Shown here in pieces: positions 7,147 through 14,174 of a stretch of 23,075 bases of DNA. Source of the DNA: a virus; IMG/VR virus record IMGVR_UViG_3300027285_000036, positions 1-23,075 of that record. The stretch is one strand, 5' to 3'. The position numbers and the translations under genes were made by a program. Position 1 is the first letter of the stretch, and each line of letters opens with the position of its first letter. The notes beneath the pieces are model-generated. The model was not told the DNA's origin. It searched no databases and worked only from the letters and a program-made list of their open reading frames with translations.

Positions 7147-7406
7147 CACTTGATCGAGTGGTCGCTCTTGCGAGCGTACGACCTGTTGGCGCTGGCGGGT
7201 TTTACCGTGAGGTTCTTGCGCGTCGTGGTGCCACCTTTGGACAGCGGCTTCTTATGGTCCACGTCTTTGCCGTCGCCTTTGCTCACGACGCCTTCGGCCT
7301 CCAGCATGCGCCGCGCTTTGTTGCGCTGGGCACGGGCCTTCTTGGTTGCAGGTTTGCTGTCGTACGCTGGGTACGAGGCGCGGTCTTCGGGGTTCTTGTA
7401 GGGCAT
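7146..7406 (-). CDS. Small HNH-endonuclease-like protein, 86 aa
   Basis: Begins MPYKNPEDRASYPAYDSKPA and contains KDVDHKKPLSKGG followed by NLTVKPASANRSYARK. The DVDH...GG...NL pattern is that of short phage HNH proteins (D-H pair followed by N). The first canonical HNH histidine/Cys-rich knuckle is not obvious, so it may be a reduced form. The start at 7406 is set by AAGGAG six bases upstream; the frame is open further upstream but that stretch overlaps the nuclease gene. It starts 10 bases after the RecB-like nuclease and ends in a TGATG overlap with the chimeric gene. Confidence 0.7.
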   Translation of the reverse strand: MPYKNPEDRASYPAYDSKPATKKARAQRNKARRMLEAEGVVSKGDGKDVDHKKPLSKGGTTTRKNLTVKPASANRSYARKSDHSIK

Positions 7407-7416
7407 TTCAGGCTCC

Positions 7417-8082
7417 TTAATGCTTGGGGTTGAACTCACAGCCAGTGACTTGGCACCAGCCGCAGAGCGGGGTTTGGTTGGGGTTCCACACGTTGTTGGC
7501 AAAGCTGGCTTCGAGCCGCGCTGTGCGCTCACGGTAGCGCCACCATGCAGCGTCCTTCTGGTCACGCGTCATCTGCATCTTGACCATACTGTTTTTCACG
7601 ATGAAGAGCAAGGCCGAGTTGACTTTGCGGATGTGGGGGAAGTGCTCGAACACCATGCAGGACATGAGCACGAGTTGGTCGCGGTCCGGGTACTTGTTGT
7701 TGCCCGTCTTGTAGTCGCCCACCCACGCCGTCATGTTCTCGTCGTCAACGATCAGGATGTCGGCAATGCCGCGCACCCACACGTCAGAGGCTTTCCATTC
7801 GGTTGGCTTCAGGTCAACGGTCAGCGCCATCTCGAACTCAGCGAGCTTGCGCCCGGGTTTCTTGATGAGCGAGTCCGCCACGTCTTTGAACTGAGCGTGC
7901 TCAGGTGGGATCGGTTTGCCGTCACGAACGTACAGTTCGAGCGACTCGTGCACTTGGTTGCCGTAGCGCGTGGCCTCAGTCTCTTGGAAGGGGTACTTCT
8001 TCAAGACCTTGACCTCGTGATAGCGCCGAGCGCAGCCCTCAAAATCTTTGAGGGAGGAGTGGGACCATGCGGGTTTTTTCAT
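7417..8082 (-). CDS. Cas4/RecB-like PD-(D/E)XK nuclease with Fe-S cysteines, 221 aa
   Basis: PDDEXK_1 family exonuclease. WSHSSLKDFEGCARRYHEVK is the family opening, with C17; GNQVHE gives H45; GIADIL gives D108; GDYKTG gives the catalytic D123 and K125; Q136 follows. CGWCQVTGC near the end supplies C207, C210 and C215. C17 with the three C-terminal cysteines is the four-Cys pattern that holds a 4Fe-4S cluster in Cas4 and AddB. It is expected to degrade or process DNA ends in phage recombination or replication. The ATG at 8082 overlaps the previous stop as ATGA. Confidence 0.87.
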   Translation of the reverse strand: MKKPAWSHSSLKDFEGCARRYHEVKVLKKYPFQETEATRYGNQVHESLELYVRDGKPIPPEHAQFKDVADSLIKKPGRKLAEFEMALTVDLKPTEWKASDVWVRGIADILIVDDENMTAWVGDYKTGNNKYPDRDQLVLMSCMVFEHFPHIRKVNSALLFIVKNSMVKMQMTRDQKDAAWWRYRERTARLEASFANNVWNPNQTPLCGWCQVTGCEFNPKH

Positions 8083-8300
8083 AGGGTTAGTGACCTGACT
8101 CGGTTGTACATGAGCATGTATTCAAGGGCGTCGTTGAGCGTCATGAACGTCGCGTAGCCCATGTAGTTTTCGTTGGGTGGCTTGATGTGCCACTCTCGGT
8201 CCAGTTCTTCCCACTGGCATTCCCAGCCTGCGTAGTGGAACAACATCTTGATGGCTTCGTCATCGAGCGCTATCTCAGAACTTTGCGGATCGGATGGCAT
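8079..8300 (-). CDS. Small acidic phage protein, 73 aa
   Basis: Unrecognised. It begins MPSDPQSSEIALDDEAIKML and contains many aromatics (WECQWEELDREWHIKPP, YMGYATFMTL). No membrane segment. The ATG at 8300 is chosen; a longer TTG start at 8330 would sit deep in the upstream gene. The ribosome binding site is weak, and the start lies 26 bases inside the HExxH gene, so translation is probably coupled to it. It ends in an ATGA overlap with the Cas4-like nuclease. Confidence 0.6.
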   Translation of the reverse strand: MPSDPQSSEIALDDEAIKMLFHYAGWECQWEELDREWHIKPPNENYMGYATFMTLNDALEYMLMYNRVRSLTL

Positions 8301-8577
8301 CGTTGAGCCGCTGAGAGAACGCTGTAACAAACTGCTCGTTGGCTTCGAGCTTGTGGCCCATGTCGTGCAGGATGGCGTGGGTCACTTCGTGCCAGAACGT
8401 CTCACTGCGCTGGCGCTCAGAGCGGTGCTTGGTGCGGTTGTTCTCGACCCAGCTATACGCTACCTTGATGTGCTTCCCACACACAACGTGTCCGAAGTGG
8501 TCAGGGGGCGTCATCATCTCCGGCTGCAGCACAGGGTACTTTGTCTTTCCGATCTTGATGGTCATTGGGATCATCAT
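8275..8577 (-). CDS. HExxH zinc-peptidase-like protein, 100 aa
   Basis: Small single-domain zincin. FWHEVTHAILHDMGH holds HEVTH (H63, E64, H67), and E81 in LEANEQFV is a plausible third zinc ligand, an arrangement like ImmA/IrrE and SprT-type minimal peptidases. The length is about the minimum for such a fold. It may process a host or phage protein; no substrate can be inferred. The start is ATG at 8577 (a second ATG follows directly), with AAGGAG seven bases upstream. It lies 15 bases after the DNA polymerase gene. Confidence 0.75.
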   Translation of the reverse strand: MMIPMTIKIGKTKYPVLQPEMMTPPDHFGHVVCGKHIKVAYSWVENNRTKHRSERQRSETFWHEVTHAILHDMGHKLEANEQFVTAFSQRLNDAIRSAKF

Positions 8578-8592
8578 GGTTGCTCTCCTTGG

Positions 8593-10620
8593 TCAGTTTT
8601 TAGCCAACCCGTATCGACGGTGTGCGCCACCGTCAGCGGCCAGAGGAATCCCCGGCAAATACTTCGGCTCCATAGTCATTTGCGCCAAGACCCAAGTCTT
8701 AGCGAATTCAACTTCTTTGTCCGGCACCACGGCGATCAGTTCGTCATGGACCGTGCCCTTCACAGGGTACTTCTTGTCGACGCGCAGCATGCCGTCGGTC
8801 ATCACAATGCGGGCTACGCCCTGCACGATGTTGTTCGTGATCTTACCAGCATACAGCTTCGTTGCGTCGTCGCCGTACACCCATTGCAAGCCGCCTTCTT
8901 TCTCGACGCCGTCCTCGTCCTTGGTCTTCTCGCGCTCTTGGCGCAGATTCGGGTACAGCAAGCTCATGCCGTTGGGCAGCACGATCTCTTCTTTGCGGAA
9001 GGTCACGCACTTGTATGTGAACTCGTTGCCACCAAACAGCGCACGCTCGATCATCGAGCCGCACATGTCCCAGAAGGCCACAACAGGCCACGCCGTAGCG
9101 CGGTACTTGTCGATAATCATCTTGGCTGCAACACAGTGTACCAACAGCTCTTCGTCGGTGCAAGTGTGCGGAATCTCGTTCAGCTTCTTGACGTTGTCAT
9201 CCCACTCAAGGAACTTCTGGATGTACGTTGCAGTGACGCCCAGTTTCTTCGCGAAGCTCTTATCGTAACGCTGAGGCGGCGCACCGAGGAAACCAACCAA
9301 AAGCTGGGCTGCAAACGAGGCCCACCCAAGTCCGTAACCGCAGCCAAGCAACGCGCTCTTCGCAGATTGCCGTAGGTCGGGATGGCTTTCTTTAGTAAGT
9401 CCGGGAATGTTGAACATCTGAGCGCCGAACGCAGCGTAAGGGTCACCGCCCTGCCGGAAGATGAGGAGCATGTCTTCGTAGTCCGCCAGCCACGCGAGTA
9501 CTCGCGGCTCAATCTGGGAGAGGTCGCCAACGACAAGCTGGTGGTTCTCGGGAGCCATAATTGCTTTACGCAAGAAGGACCCACGCTTGAGGTTCTGCAT
9601 GTTGATGGCGCTGCCTTTGGCTGCCGTCCAGCGCCCAGACTTTGCGCCGTAGTATGAGAGCGGTACAGGTAGTCGGCCACGCTTGGAGATGTCCAGAAAC
9701 CGCTGCGCCCGCGTACGCTCCGTGGTGGACTTGACTTTAAGACGAGCCTCACAGAGAGCGGCAACATCCTCGTTGTCCCCGTTGAGCATCGCCTGAAAAA
9801 GTGCGTCATTCTTCGCAAGAGCAAGCGTCTGTTTGCCAGTGGTTTTGCTTTTCTTGTAAGGCGGCGGCATCCCGAGCGAACGCAGAACCTCGGCAAACTG
9901 TTTGTTGGATGCGAGCGACGCTTCATCAACGCCGATCTTTTGGAGGAGGGCTTCACGTTTTTCCTTTTCATCGTATAGCGCGTCAGTGAGCATGCTCTGA
10001 TCGAGCTCCAGCACCGGACGTGTGTACATCTTGAGGGTCATGTCGATCAGGCGCAGCTCTTTGGTGGGGTACTTGCCGCCGCAGTTGCCTGTCACCGGAT
10101 CGAGCTGCACCATCAGCTTGCTGAAAATCTGCTCACACAAAAACACATCGTGCGCACAGTACTCGGCAAGCTCGCGCTCAGTCTTCGGGTCCAGCTCCGT
10201 CATGCCGTTGGTGTTGTGCACCGCTTGGCCTTTGTCCGGCAAGCCGAAGTCCTTGGCCAGCTTCATCAACGAGTTGCCGACTTCAACTCCGCGCAGTGCC
10301 CGAGCCATAGAGAGGCTGTCAAAGATAAAACACGGGTGCGCACCGTACACCCACTCCATGATGGAGACGTCGAACTGCGCGTTGTGGGCGAGCACGGCTG
10401 TGCGGCTCCAGTCAACGCTGTCGAAGTACTCTTGCAGGTCGTCGCCCCTGATCCATGGCGCTTTGCCTGTTGTGCCGAATTCGTGCACGCATGCGCCGAA
10501 TGCTTTGAATCGTTTATCACGTATGTATTCCTCTGTTGTTAGTTTTGATAGTGTGTACTCCGTGCTGTCCCAGCGTGTCTCCATGTCAATGGTTATGATC
10601 CTGTCGTACGGTTTAGGCAT
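8593..10620 (-). CDS. Family A DNA polymerase with 3'-5' exonuclease, 675 aa
   Basis: Phage replicative DNA polymerase of the Pol I family. The N-terminal DnaQ-like proofreading domain has TIDMET (D12, E14), NAQFD (N80, D84) and YCAHD (D158). The polymerase domain has motif A GDLSQIEPR (D366, E371), motif B RQSAKSALLGCGYG (R417, K421, L425, Y429) and motif C VHDE (D626, E627). The residue matching E. coli Phe762 is leucine. A stretch of about 160 residues between motifs B and C is longer than in E. coli. No 5' nuclease domain is present, as usual in phages. The ATG at 10620 has AGAGGAG six bases upstream and overlaps the HNH gene by eight bases. Confidence 0.96.
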   Translation of the reverse strand: MPKPYDRIITIDMETRWDSTEYTLSKLTTEEYIRDKRFKAFGACVHEFGTTGKAPWIRGDDLQEYFDSVDWSRTAVLAHNAQFDVSIMEWVYGAHPCFIFDSLSMARALRGVEVGNSLMKLAKDFGLPDKGQAVHNTNGMTELDPKTERELAEYCAHDVFLCEQIFSKLMVQLDPVTGNCGGKYPTKELRLIDMTLKMYTRPVLELDQSMLTDALYDEKEKREALLQKIGVDEASLASNKQFAEVLRSLGMPPPYKKSKTTGKQTLALAKNDALFQAMLNGDNEDVAALCEARLKVKSTTERTRAQRFLDISKRGRLPVPLSYYGAKSGRWTAAKGSAINMQNLKRGSFLRKAIMAPENHQLVVGDLSQIEPRVLAWLADYEDMLLIFRQGGDPYAAFGAQMFNIPGLTKESHPDLRQSAKSALLGCGYGLGWASFAAQLLVGFLGAPPQRYDKSFAKKLGVTATYIQKFLEWDDNVKKLNEIPHTCTDEELLVHCVAAKMIIDKYRATAWPVVAFWDMCGSMIERALFGGNEFTYKCVTFRKEEIVLPNGMSLLYPNLRQEREKTKDEDGVEKEGGLQWVYGDDATKLYAGKITNNIVQGVARIVMTDGMLRVDKKYPVKGTVHDELIAVVPDKEVEFAKTWVLAQMTMEPKYLPGIPLAADGGAHRRYGLAKN

Positions 10621-11101
10621 ACGTCACTCCTCTAAGAATTAACGAAACGCAGGTCTGCGAGACTTGTAGTAGGCGGGCGATAGCCTCTTGTGAAACACCG
10701 TGCGCGTACATGTCTTTGACTAGCTCAACGCTTTCAGGCGTGTGTTTAGCGTTGGTGTGTGCGCTGCCTTTTTTGGCCACACGCCGTTTTCTTCCGTACG
10801 CTTCGAGCTGGTTCTCTGCGTATGTGCCCACACGCATGTGTTTTGGGTTGCAGCACAGTCGGTTGTCGCACTGGTGCAAAATAAAACCCGCACTTTTTCG
10901 GTCTATCGGCGCGGCGATGTCGTCGATCAATCCGGTCAAGTATGCTGCAACGCGGTGTGCCGTGGCCGCACGGCCTTGATATGTCAGCGCACCGTACCCG
11001 GTGCCGTTGGTGGCACCAGTCCAGTTCCAACAGCCGTTACGTTCCGACCGGTTGCCTGTAACGCGAGCCCAAAAATCTTCGGGGGTGCTTTTTCTGCTCA
11101 T
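10613..11101 (-). CDS. HNH homing-type endonuclease with C-terminal HTH, 162 aa
   Basis: The core GCWNWTGATNGTGYGALTYQ, AHRVAAYL, ILHQCDNRLCCNPKHMRVGT is the HNH_3-type fold: H of AHR, the HQCDN site, CCNPKH (zinc/structural) and a DNA contact region. The C-terminus (VSQEAIARLLQVSQTCVSLILRG) is a helix-turn-helix probably used for target recognition. It lies directly upstream of and overlaps the DNA polymerase gene, a favoured site for homing endonucleases. The ATG at 11101 has GGAG five bases upstream. All core residues look intact. Confidence 0.88.
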   Translation of the reverse strand: MSRKSTPEDFWARVTGNRSERNGCWNWTGATNGTGYGALTYQGRAATAHRVAAYLTGLIDDIAAPIDRKSAGFILHQCDNRLCCNPKHMRVGTYAENQLEAYGRKRRVAKKGSAHTNAKHTPESVELVKDMYAHGVSQEAIARLLQVSQTCVSLILRGVTYA

Positions 11102-11126
11102 GTAGACTCCAGTATGTTTTGAGTCA

Positions 11127-11132
11127 ATTGTA
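11127..11132 (-). promoter_or_regulatory. Extended -10 promoter candidate before HNH/polymerase
   Basis: In the 34-base gap, the minus strand reads TGCTACAAT: TGn followed by TACAAT (five of six to TATAAT), an extended -10 element. No -35 is apparent at 17 bases. Transcription would begin about 20 bases before the HNH start and run into the DNA polymerase. Weak evidence from one short motif. Confidence 0.3.
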
Positions 11133-11135
11133 GCA

Positions 11136-11423
11136 TCAGTTGTACAACCCGCTCTCGGGTGCCTCCGCTTTGATGTCTGCGTTCAGGATGACGTACGCTT
11201 CACCAACGAGCCCCGCCATTTCGTACTGGTTGGAGTTGATGCCGACCGAGATGAATTTCTCACCGTCGGACAGGAGCAGGGTGCCGCGCCACTTAGCGTC
11301 TTTGCCGTAGCACTGCGACAAGATTGTCAGCATGCTGGCGAAGTGGTCCTTCTGTTGTTCGTCCAAACCGCTGGCCATCTTCTCGATGGCAGCAACCGCT
11401 TTCTGTGCGATGTCTTTGTTCAT
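11136..11423 (-). CDS. Phage protein of unknown function, 95 aa
   Basis: Begins MNKDIAQKAVAAIEKMASGL; the first 40 residues are helical, then a beta-rich part (TLLLSDGEKFISVGINSNQY) and an acidic end. No recognised family, no membrane segment. The ATG at 11423 has AAGGAG four bases upstream and overlaps the VRR-NUC stop as ATGA. A longer reading upstream is only a shadow of the VRR-NUC gene. Confidence 0.65.
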   Translation of the reverse strand: MNKDIAQKAVAAIEKMASGLDEQQKDHFASMLTILSQCYGKDAKWRGTLLLSDGEKFISVGINSNQYEMAGLVGEAYVILNADIKAEAPESGLYN

Positions 11424-11731
11424 ATCTCTCCTTGCATGAAACGCACCGACTGCAGCAGTGCGCGGAGGGTGTCGATGTTCTGTTCGTTGATGATGAGCGC
11501 CGTGCCTTTTGCCTTCCCGATGCGCTCGATGTTGGCGTCTTGCAGGGCGGTGGTCCTGCCCTTGCCTGCCTTGGCCTCGATGGCTACAAACTTCCCAGCA
11601 ACACAGCATAGAAAGTCAGGCACGCCCGAGTTGCCATAGCCGGTGCCCATGGGCATAGCGTAGTAGACGCCTTCGGCTTCAAGAATTTTTCTGATCTGCT
11701 TCTTGACAGCAGCTTCTGGAGTCATGGCCAT
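11420..11731 (-). CDS. VRR-NUC domain nuclease, 103 aa
   Basis: Stand-alone VRR-NUC (PD-(D/E)XK superfamily) nuclease, as in phage holliday-junction-type or structure-specific nucleases. KILEAEGVYYAMPMGTGYGN leads to SGVPDFLCCVAGKFVAIEAKAGKG, giving the PD...EAK catalytic triad, and the helix TALQDANIERI (LQ motif) follows. The length is typical of the minimal domain. It likely cuts branched DNA during phage replication or recombination. Start at ATG 11731, with AGGA nine bases upstream; the ATG at 11725 overlaps the previous stop as ATGA and is an alternative. Confidence 0.85.
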   Translation of the reverse strand: MAMTPEAAVKKQIRKILEAEGVYYAMPMGTGYGNSGVPDFLCCVAGKFVAIEAKAGKGRTTALQDANIERIGKAKGTALIINEQNIDTLRALLQSVRFMQGEI

Positions 11732-12174
11732 TTTGTGGGGTCCTGTGCTTCGTCGAAAAACATGTGCGTGGCGTTGCTGCCGTAGATCAGCGCCTGCGCT
11801 ACCGCCTTTTTGGTTTGCTGCATAGAGTTTGCAAGCGCTTGCGCATAGATGCTGCCAAGCATTCCGGGCTGCGGTGTGTCCTCAAAGAATTTGTCCATGT
11901 CATCGTCCTTGAGGTGTTTGAACTCGCCGTCGTACTCCAGCACCACGCCCTGCGCTTTGAGCCATTTGTATCGCACGACGGCGCTTTCGTACTGTTGCAT
12001 TCTTTTGCGCATGTGGTCCTGCGCCATGCTGAGCGCTTGGATTCTGGCCGCAGTCACTTTGGCTTTCTGCTCAAGGTCCCAGATGTTGTGCTTGAGTGTC
12101 TTGATGTGCTGCTCTTCTGTGCGTTGGCCGAACGCACGCTGCAGTGGTGGTTCTTTCCATTTTGCTTTTGCCAT
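11722..12174 (-). CDS. Helical phage protein of unknown function, 150 aa
   Basis: Residues 20-75 are long charged helices (LKHNIWDLEQKAKVTAARIQ onward) suggesting a coiled coil; the middle holds an acidic stretch (LKDDDMDKFFEDTPQPG). No recognised family. The ATG at 12174 has GGAG seven bases upstream in the recurrent GGAG...CAACC-ATG leader. It overlaps the VRR-NUC gene by 10 bases. Upstream lies a 163-base gap, so it may be the first gene of a transcription unit. Confidence 0.65.
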   Translation of the reverse strand: MAKAKWKEPPLQRAFGQRTEEQHIKTLKHNIWDLEQKAKVTAARIQALSMAQDHMRKRMQQYESAVVRYKWLKAQGVVLEYDGEFKHLKDDDMDKFFEDTPQPGMLGSIYAQALANSMQQTKKAVAQALIYGSNATHMFFDEAQDPTKWP

Positions 12175-12337
12175 GGTTGCTTCTCCGGTTGATTGAATAA
12201 AAGTTGGGGGATGGGTAGATTCAGCGCCCCCGCCGCTGTGAGGAGTTGATGAGGTGGGTAACGTGAGCTGAGCGCCCCCTCATCCGACAAAACGTGTTCG
12301 CATCTACCGGGCTTGCACGCGTTGCGCAACCATGAAC
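12175..12337. other. Noncoding gap with hairpin and imperfect direct repeat
   Basis: No convincing ORF on either strand. An inverted repeat GATGAGG (12248-12254) / CCTCATC (12278-12284), extended by GGG/CCC with one bulged base, could form a 10-bp stem with a loop of about 17 bases. There is no T-run, so it is not a standard terminator. GGGGGCGCT followed some 10-15 bases later by TACCCA occurs twice on the minus strand, an imperfect direct repeat. No good sigma70 promoter seen. It could be regulatory, a small RNA or a replication element. Confidence 0.4.
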
Positions 12338-12574
12338 TCAGCTCTCGTGTTTGGTTTGCATCTCGGCCAGCTTTTTCTTGTAGTGCTGCGCCTTGCCTGC
12401 GTCGTCGGAATCTTTCTTGCCCTGACGCATGGCGTACTTGATGATGTTCCCCTTGAGGAACCCTCGGAATTCTTCGGGCGTGAGTACAGCTTCCATGACA
12501 TGCCACGGCTGCATGCCCATGTCTTTGTAGTGTTGTCCGCCTACTTGCAGTTCGTCTGCTTTTGCTTCACTCAT
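12338..12574 (-). CDS. DUF3310 family phage protein, 78 aa
   Basis: Matches DUF3310 (SaV-like), common in phage replication and nucleotide regions: VGGQHYKDMGMQPWHVMEAV, then FLKGNIIKYAMRQGKKDSDD and KAQHYKKKLAEM. The conserved pattern GG-x-HY, QPW, F-x-G-N-x-x-KY-x-x-R and KA-x-x-Y is complete and the length is typical. Biochemical function is not settled. The ATG at 12574 has AAGGAG, then AAGCAAC, a member of the recurrent leader group. Confidence 0.88.
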   Translation of the reverse strand: MSEAKADELQVGGQHYKDMGMQPWHVMEAVLTPEEFRGFLKGNIIKYAMRQGKKDSDDAGKAQHYKKKLAEMQTKHES

Positions 12575-12611
12575 GTTGCTTCTCCTTGGTTAAAACGGCG
12601 CTTCTGGCGCA

Positions 12612-12854
12612 TCAATCATTGTCTTCTTGCGATCGACGGTAGACAGGTGCATCATCTTCAACACCCTTGGGTCTGCTCTGTCGAACGGCCACCATGCGTT
12701 TGTTGTTAGGGCGTGGCATTGATCCCGCATGGCCTTCGAGCGTAGCGAAGGTGTGGAGGTTGCCGCACTCTTTTCTGCGCCAGATTTGGTTGTTGTGCTC
12801 ATCGGTTCGTGTCTCCAGTGTACGCGTCCATGCGCCGCATTGTGGGCATTTCAT
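12612..12854 (-). CDS. NrdR-like zinc ribbon protein, 80 aa
   Basis: MKCPQCGAWTRTLETRTDEH followed by IWRRKECGNLHTFATLEG resembles the NrdR-type zinc ribbon (CPxC ... RRxEC ... FTTLE), with C3, C6, the Cys of KEC and the following His as a likely CCCH zinc site in place of the usual four Cys. The rest is basic and probably disordered. No ATP-cone follows, so it is not a complete NrdR. It may bind DNA or act as a transcription accessory. The ATG at 12854 overlaps the previous stop as ATGA. Confidence 0.7.
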   Translation of the reverse strand: MKCPQCGAWTRTLETRTDEHNNQIWRRKECGNLHTFATLEGHAGSMPRPNNKRMVAVRQSRPKGVEDDAPVYRRSQEDND

Positions 12855-13219
12855 GACTCGTGCTTGTTGGGGTTACGGACCGATGGCTTGGCTTTTGAGT
12901 ATATGCCAAACTGCTTGTATGCGAGCAAGTGAACTTCCTTTTTCAGCGTGTGTTCACCGATGCCGTGCATGTACCCGACCATCTCCCCCTTGGCCCGACG
13001 CGCATCCAAGTTGTCCGTAACAACTTGTCCAATACTTTTGTCGGATGCCCCCTTGGCGCGGAAGGTCACGTCTTGTGCAAACACACTAGGGCGAGGGTTG
13101 TGTGCCCAGTGGAAGGGCGAGTTCGGGTGGCAGTTGCAGGTTTGTTTGGGCACAGGGTTTCCTTTCAGGACAAAACAATTTTTGGTGGTGTCGTATCTTA
13201 CGAGGTCAAGAACTTTCAT
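12851..13219 (-). CDS. Phage protein of unknown function, 122 aa
   Basis: Begins MKVLDLVRYDTTKNCFVLKG and holds CNCHPNSPFHWAHNP, a His/Cys-rich patch that may bind metal, then a helical part. No recognised family. The ATG at 13219 has AGAGAGG close upstream; the longer reading to 13303 overlaps the preceding gene and has no site. It overlaps that gene by 14 bases. Confidence 0.65.
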   Translation of the reverse strand: MKVLDLVRYDTTKNCFVLKGNPVPKQTCNCHPNSPFHWAHNPRPSVFAQDVTFRAKGASDKSIGQVVTDNLDARRAKGEMVGYMHGIGEHTLKKEVHLLAYKQFGIYSKAKPSVRNPNKHES

Positions 13220-13439
13220 TTTTACCTCTCTTCGCAAGAGCGTGCAGTTTTTCTTCAAGCGGTGCGTCAAGACCGCCACCTGTCCACGAGTCCCACATGG
13301 CAAACCTTTTTTGGTTGATGGTCAGGTCTCCGTCCGGACTGTCCTTCAGCAAACGCCCCATCTGGGCGCAGCTCGCCGTGAAGTTTTTTGGGGCCTCTTG
13401 GTCAGGGCAAATTGTGAATGTGTACGGCAGCTTGGCCAT
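13206..13439 (-). CDS. Phage protein of unknown function, 77 aa
   Basis: Begins MAKLPYTFTICPDQEAPKNF; basic C-terminal helix (LEEKLHALAKRGKNESS). No membrane segment and no recognised family. ATG at 13439, with GAGGAG five bases upstream. It starts 38 bases inside the winged-helix gene and overlaps the next gene by 14 bases. Confidence 0.6.
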   Translation of the reverse strand: MAKLPYTFTICPDQEAPKNFTASCAQMGRLLKDSPDGDLTINQKRFAMWDSWTGGGLDAPLEEKLHALAKRGKNESS

Positions 13440-13824
13440 GTTTTCTCCTCAGTTCTCTGATCTTGTCGCGTGTCAGCGCCATGTTGAACACGCTGTTCAT
13501 GCGCAGGGTTTTGTTGCGGTGGGCCTCACTGCGTCTGCGGTTCTCTTTGATGTTGGGCTTGGGCTTGGGCTTGTCAGGCTTGTCACCCAGCTTGAACACA
13601 GCGCGTGGGTAGCGCCGTGCGTCGTCGTGCTCGTGGGTCCAGTCAGCAACGTAGATGCGCTTGACCCCGGCCTTGGTGCGCTTGGCCATGCGGTTGAGCA
13701 CAGCGTGCGCGTCATACCTGCCGATGTCTGCATAGTCTGCAAACTCCTGCGCGGTAATCTGGCCAAAGGTCTCAAGCGCTTCCAACACCTTGATGACGTG
13801 CGAGCCTGTGTTGGTTGAACTCAC
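13402..13824 (-). CDS. Winged-helix phage DNA-binding protein, 140 aa
   Basis: Residues 8-65 form a probable winged helix (VIKVLEALETFGQITAQEFA, then DIGRYDAHAVLNRMAKR, and a wing RIYVADW). A Lys/Pro linker (DKPDKPKPKPN) leads to a basic tail. Such proteins are frequent in betaproteobacterial phages and are taken as regulators or replication accessories. Translation starts at GTG 13824, with AGAGG eight bases upstream and a GTGA overlap with the stop of the preceding gene. Confidence 0.7.
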   Translation of the reverse strand: MSSTNTGSHVIKVLEALETFGQITAQEFADYADIGRYDAHAVLNRMAKRTKAGVKRIYVADWTHEHDDARRYPRAVFKLGDKPDKPKPKPNIKENRRRSEAHRNKTLRMNSVFNMALTRDKIRELRRKHGQAAVHIHNLP

Positions 13825-13985
13825 TCAGGTGTCCTCTTTATTTTTTCACTTAACGTGTGAATGTACTCACGCGCTTGCTCAACAGGAACCTCTGCGTGGT
13901 AAAAGATTAACGCAGCTTCAACCAGTTTCGGGCTTTGTGGGGTCTTATCGAAGACAGCCCACAAGTACTCTCGTTTTGCACTCAT
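13821..13985 (-). CDS. Small phage protein, 54 aa
   Basis: Begins MSAKREYLWAVFDKTPQSPK and ends SEKIKRTPE; charged and helical, no membrane segment, no recognised family. ATG at 13985 with GGAG eight bases upstream; ends with a GTGA overlap to the winged-helix gene. The frame fills the gap exactly, which supports it. Confidence 0.6.
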   Translation of the reverse strand: MSAKREYLWAVFDKTPQSPKLVEAALIFYHAEVPVEQAREYIHTLSEKIKRTPE

Positions 13986-14015
13986 ATGTTTTTCTCCAGT
14001 GCGCGTTGCCTGCTG

Positions 14016-14174
14016 TTAGTCATCGTCGTCCTCCATGTGGTCTTGAATCAGTTGCGTTTTCACGATGTCCAAACAACCCAGCGCGGTGGCAAGGATCATC
14101 GACTCATCGTATTTGTGGATCACTTCTAGCAGTTCCTCCACCAGCCCTTCGGCAAGGTCTCCGGCGTATCTCAT
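14016..14174 (-). CDS. Small acidic phage protein, 52 aa
   Basis: Begins MRYAGDLAEGLVEELLEVIH and ends QDHMEDDDD, an acidic helical protein without a recognised family. The ATG at 14174 has GAGGAG eight bases upstream and overlaps the double zinc ribbon gene as ATGA. A 30-base gap follows. Confidence 0.6.
   Translation of the reverse strand: MRYAGDLAEGLVEELLEVIHKYDESMILATALGCLDIVKTQLIQDHMEDDDD

Noticed and set aside
8248-9375. Long plus-strand frames (also 672-1244, 7420-8157, 8339-9268, 19627-20280)
   Set aside because: They lie antisense to strongly supported minus-strand genes (polymerase, nuclease, ATPase), have no family motifs, and reflect codon bias of the true strand.
10317-10332. 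Third partial copy of the inverted repeat (TGTCAAAGATAAAACA)
   Set aside because: It lies inside the polymerase coding sequence, the right arm is degraded and chance is sufficient.
12590-12802. Minus-strand frame of 70 aa overlapping the zinc ribbon gene
   Set aside because: It lies mostly inside the zinc ribbon gene in another frame, lacks motifs and has no ribosome binding site; the zinc ribbon frame has a recognisable fold.
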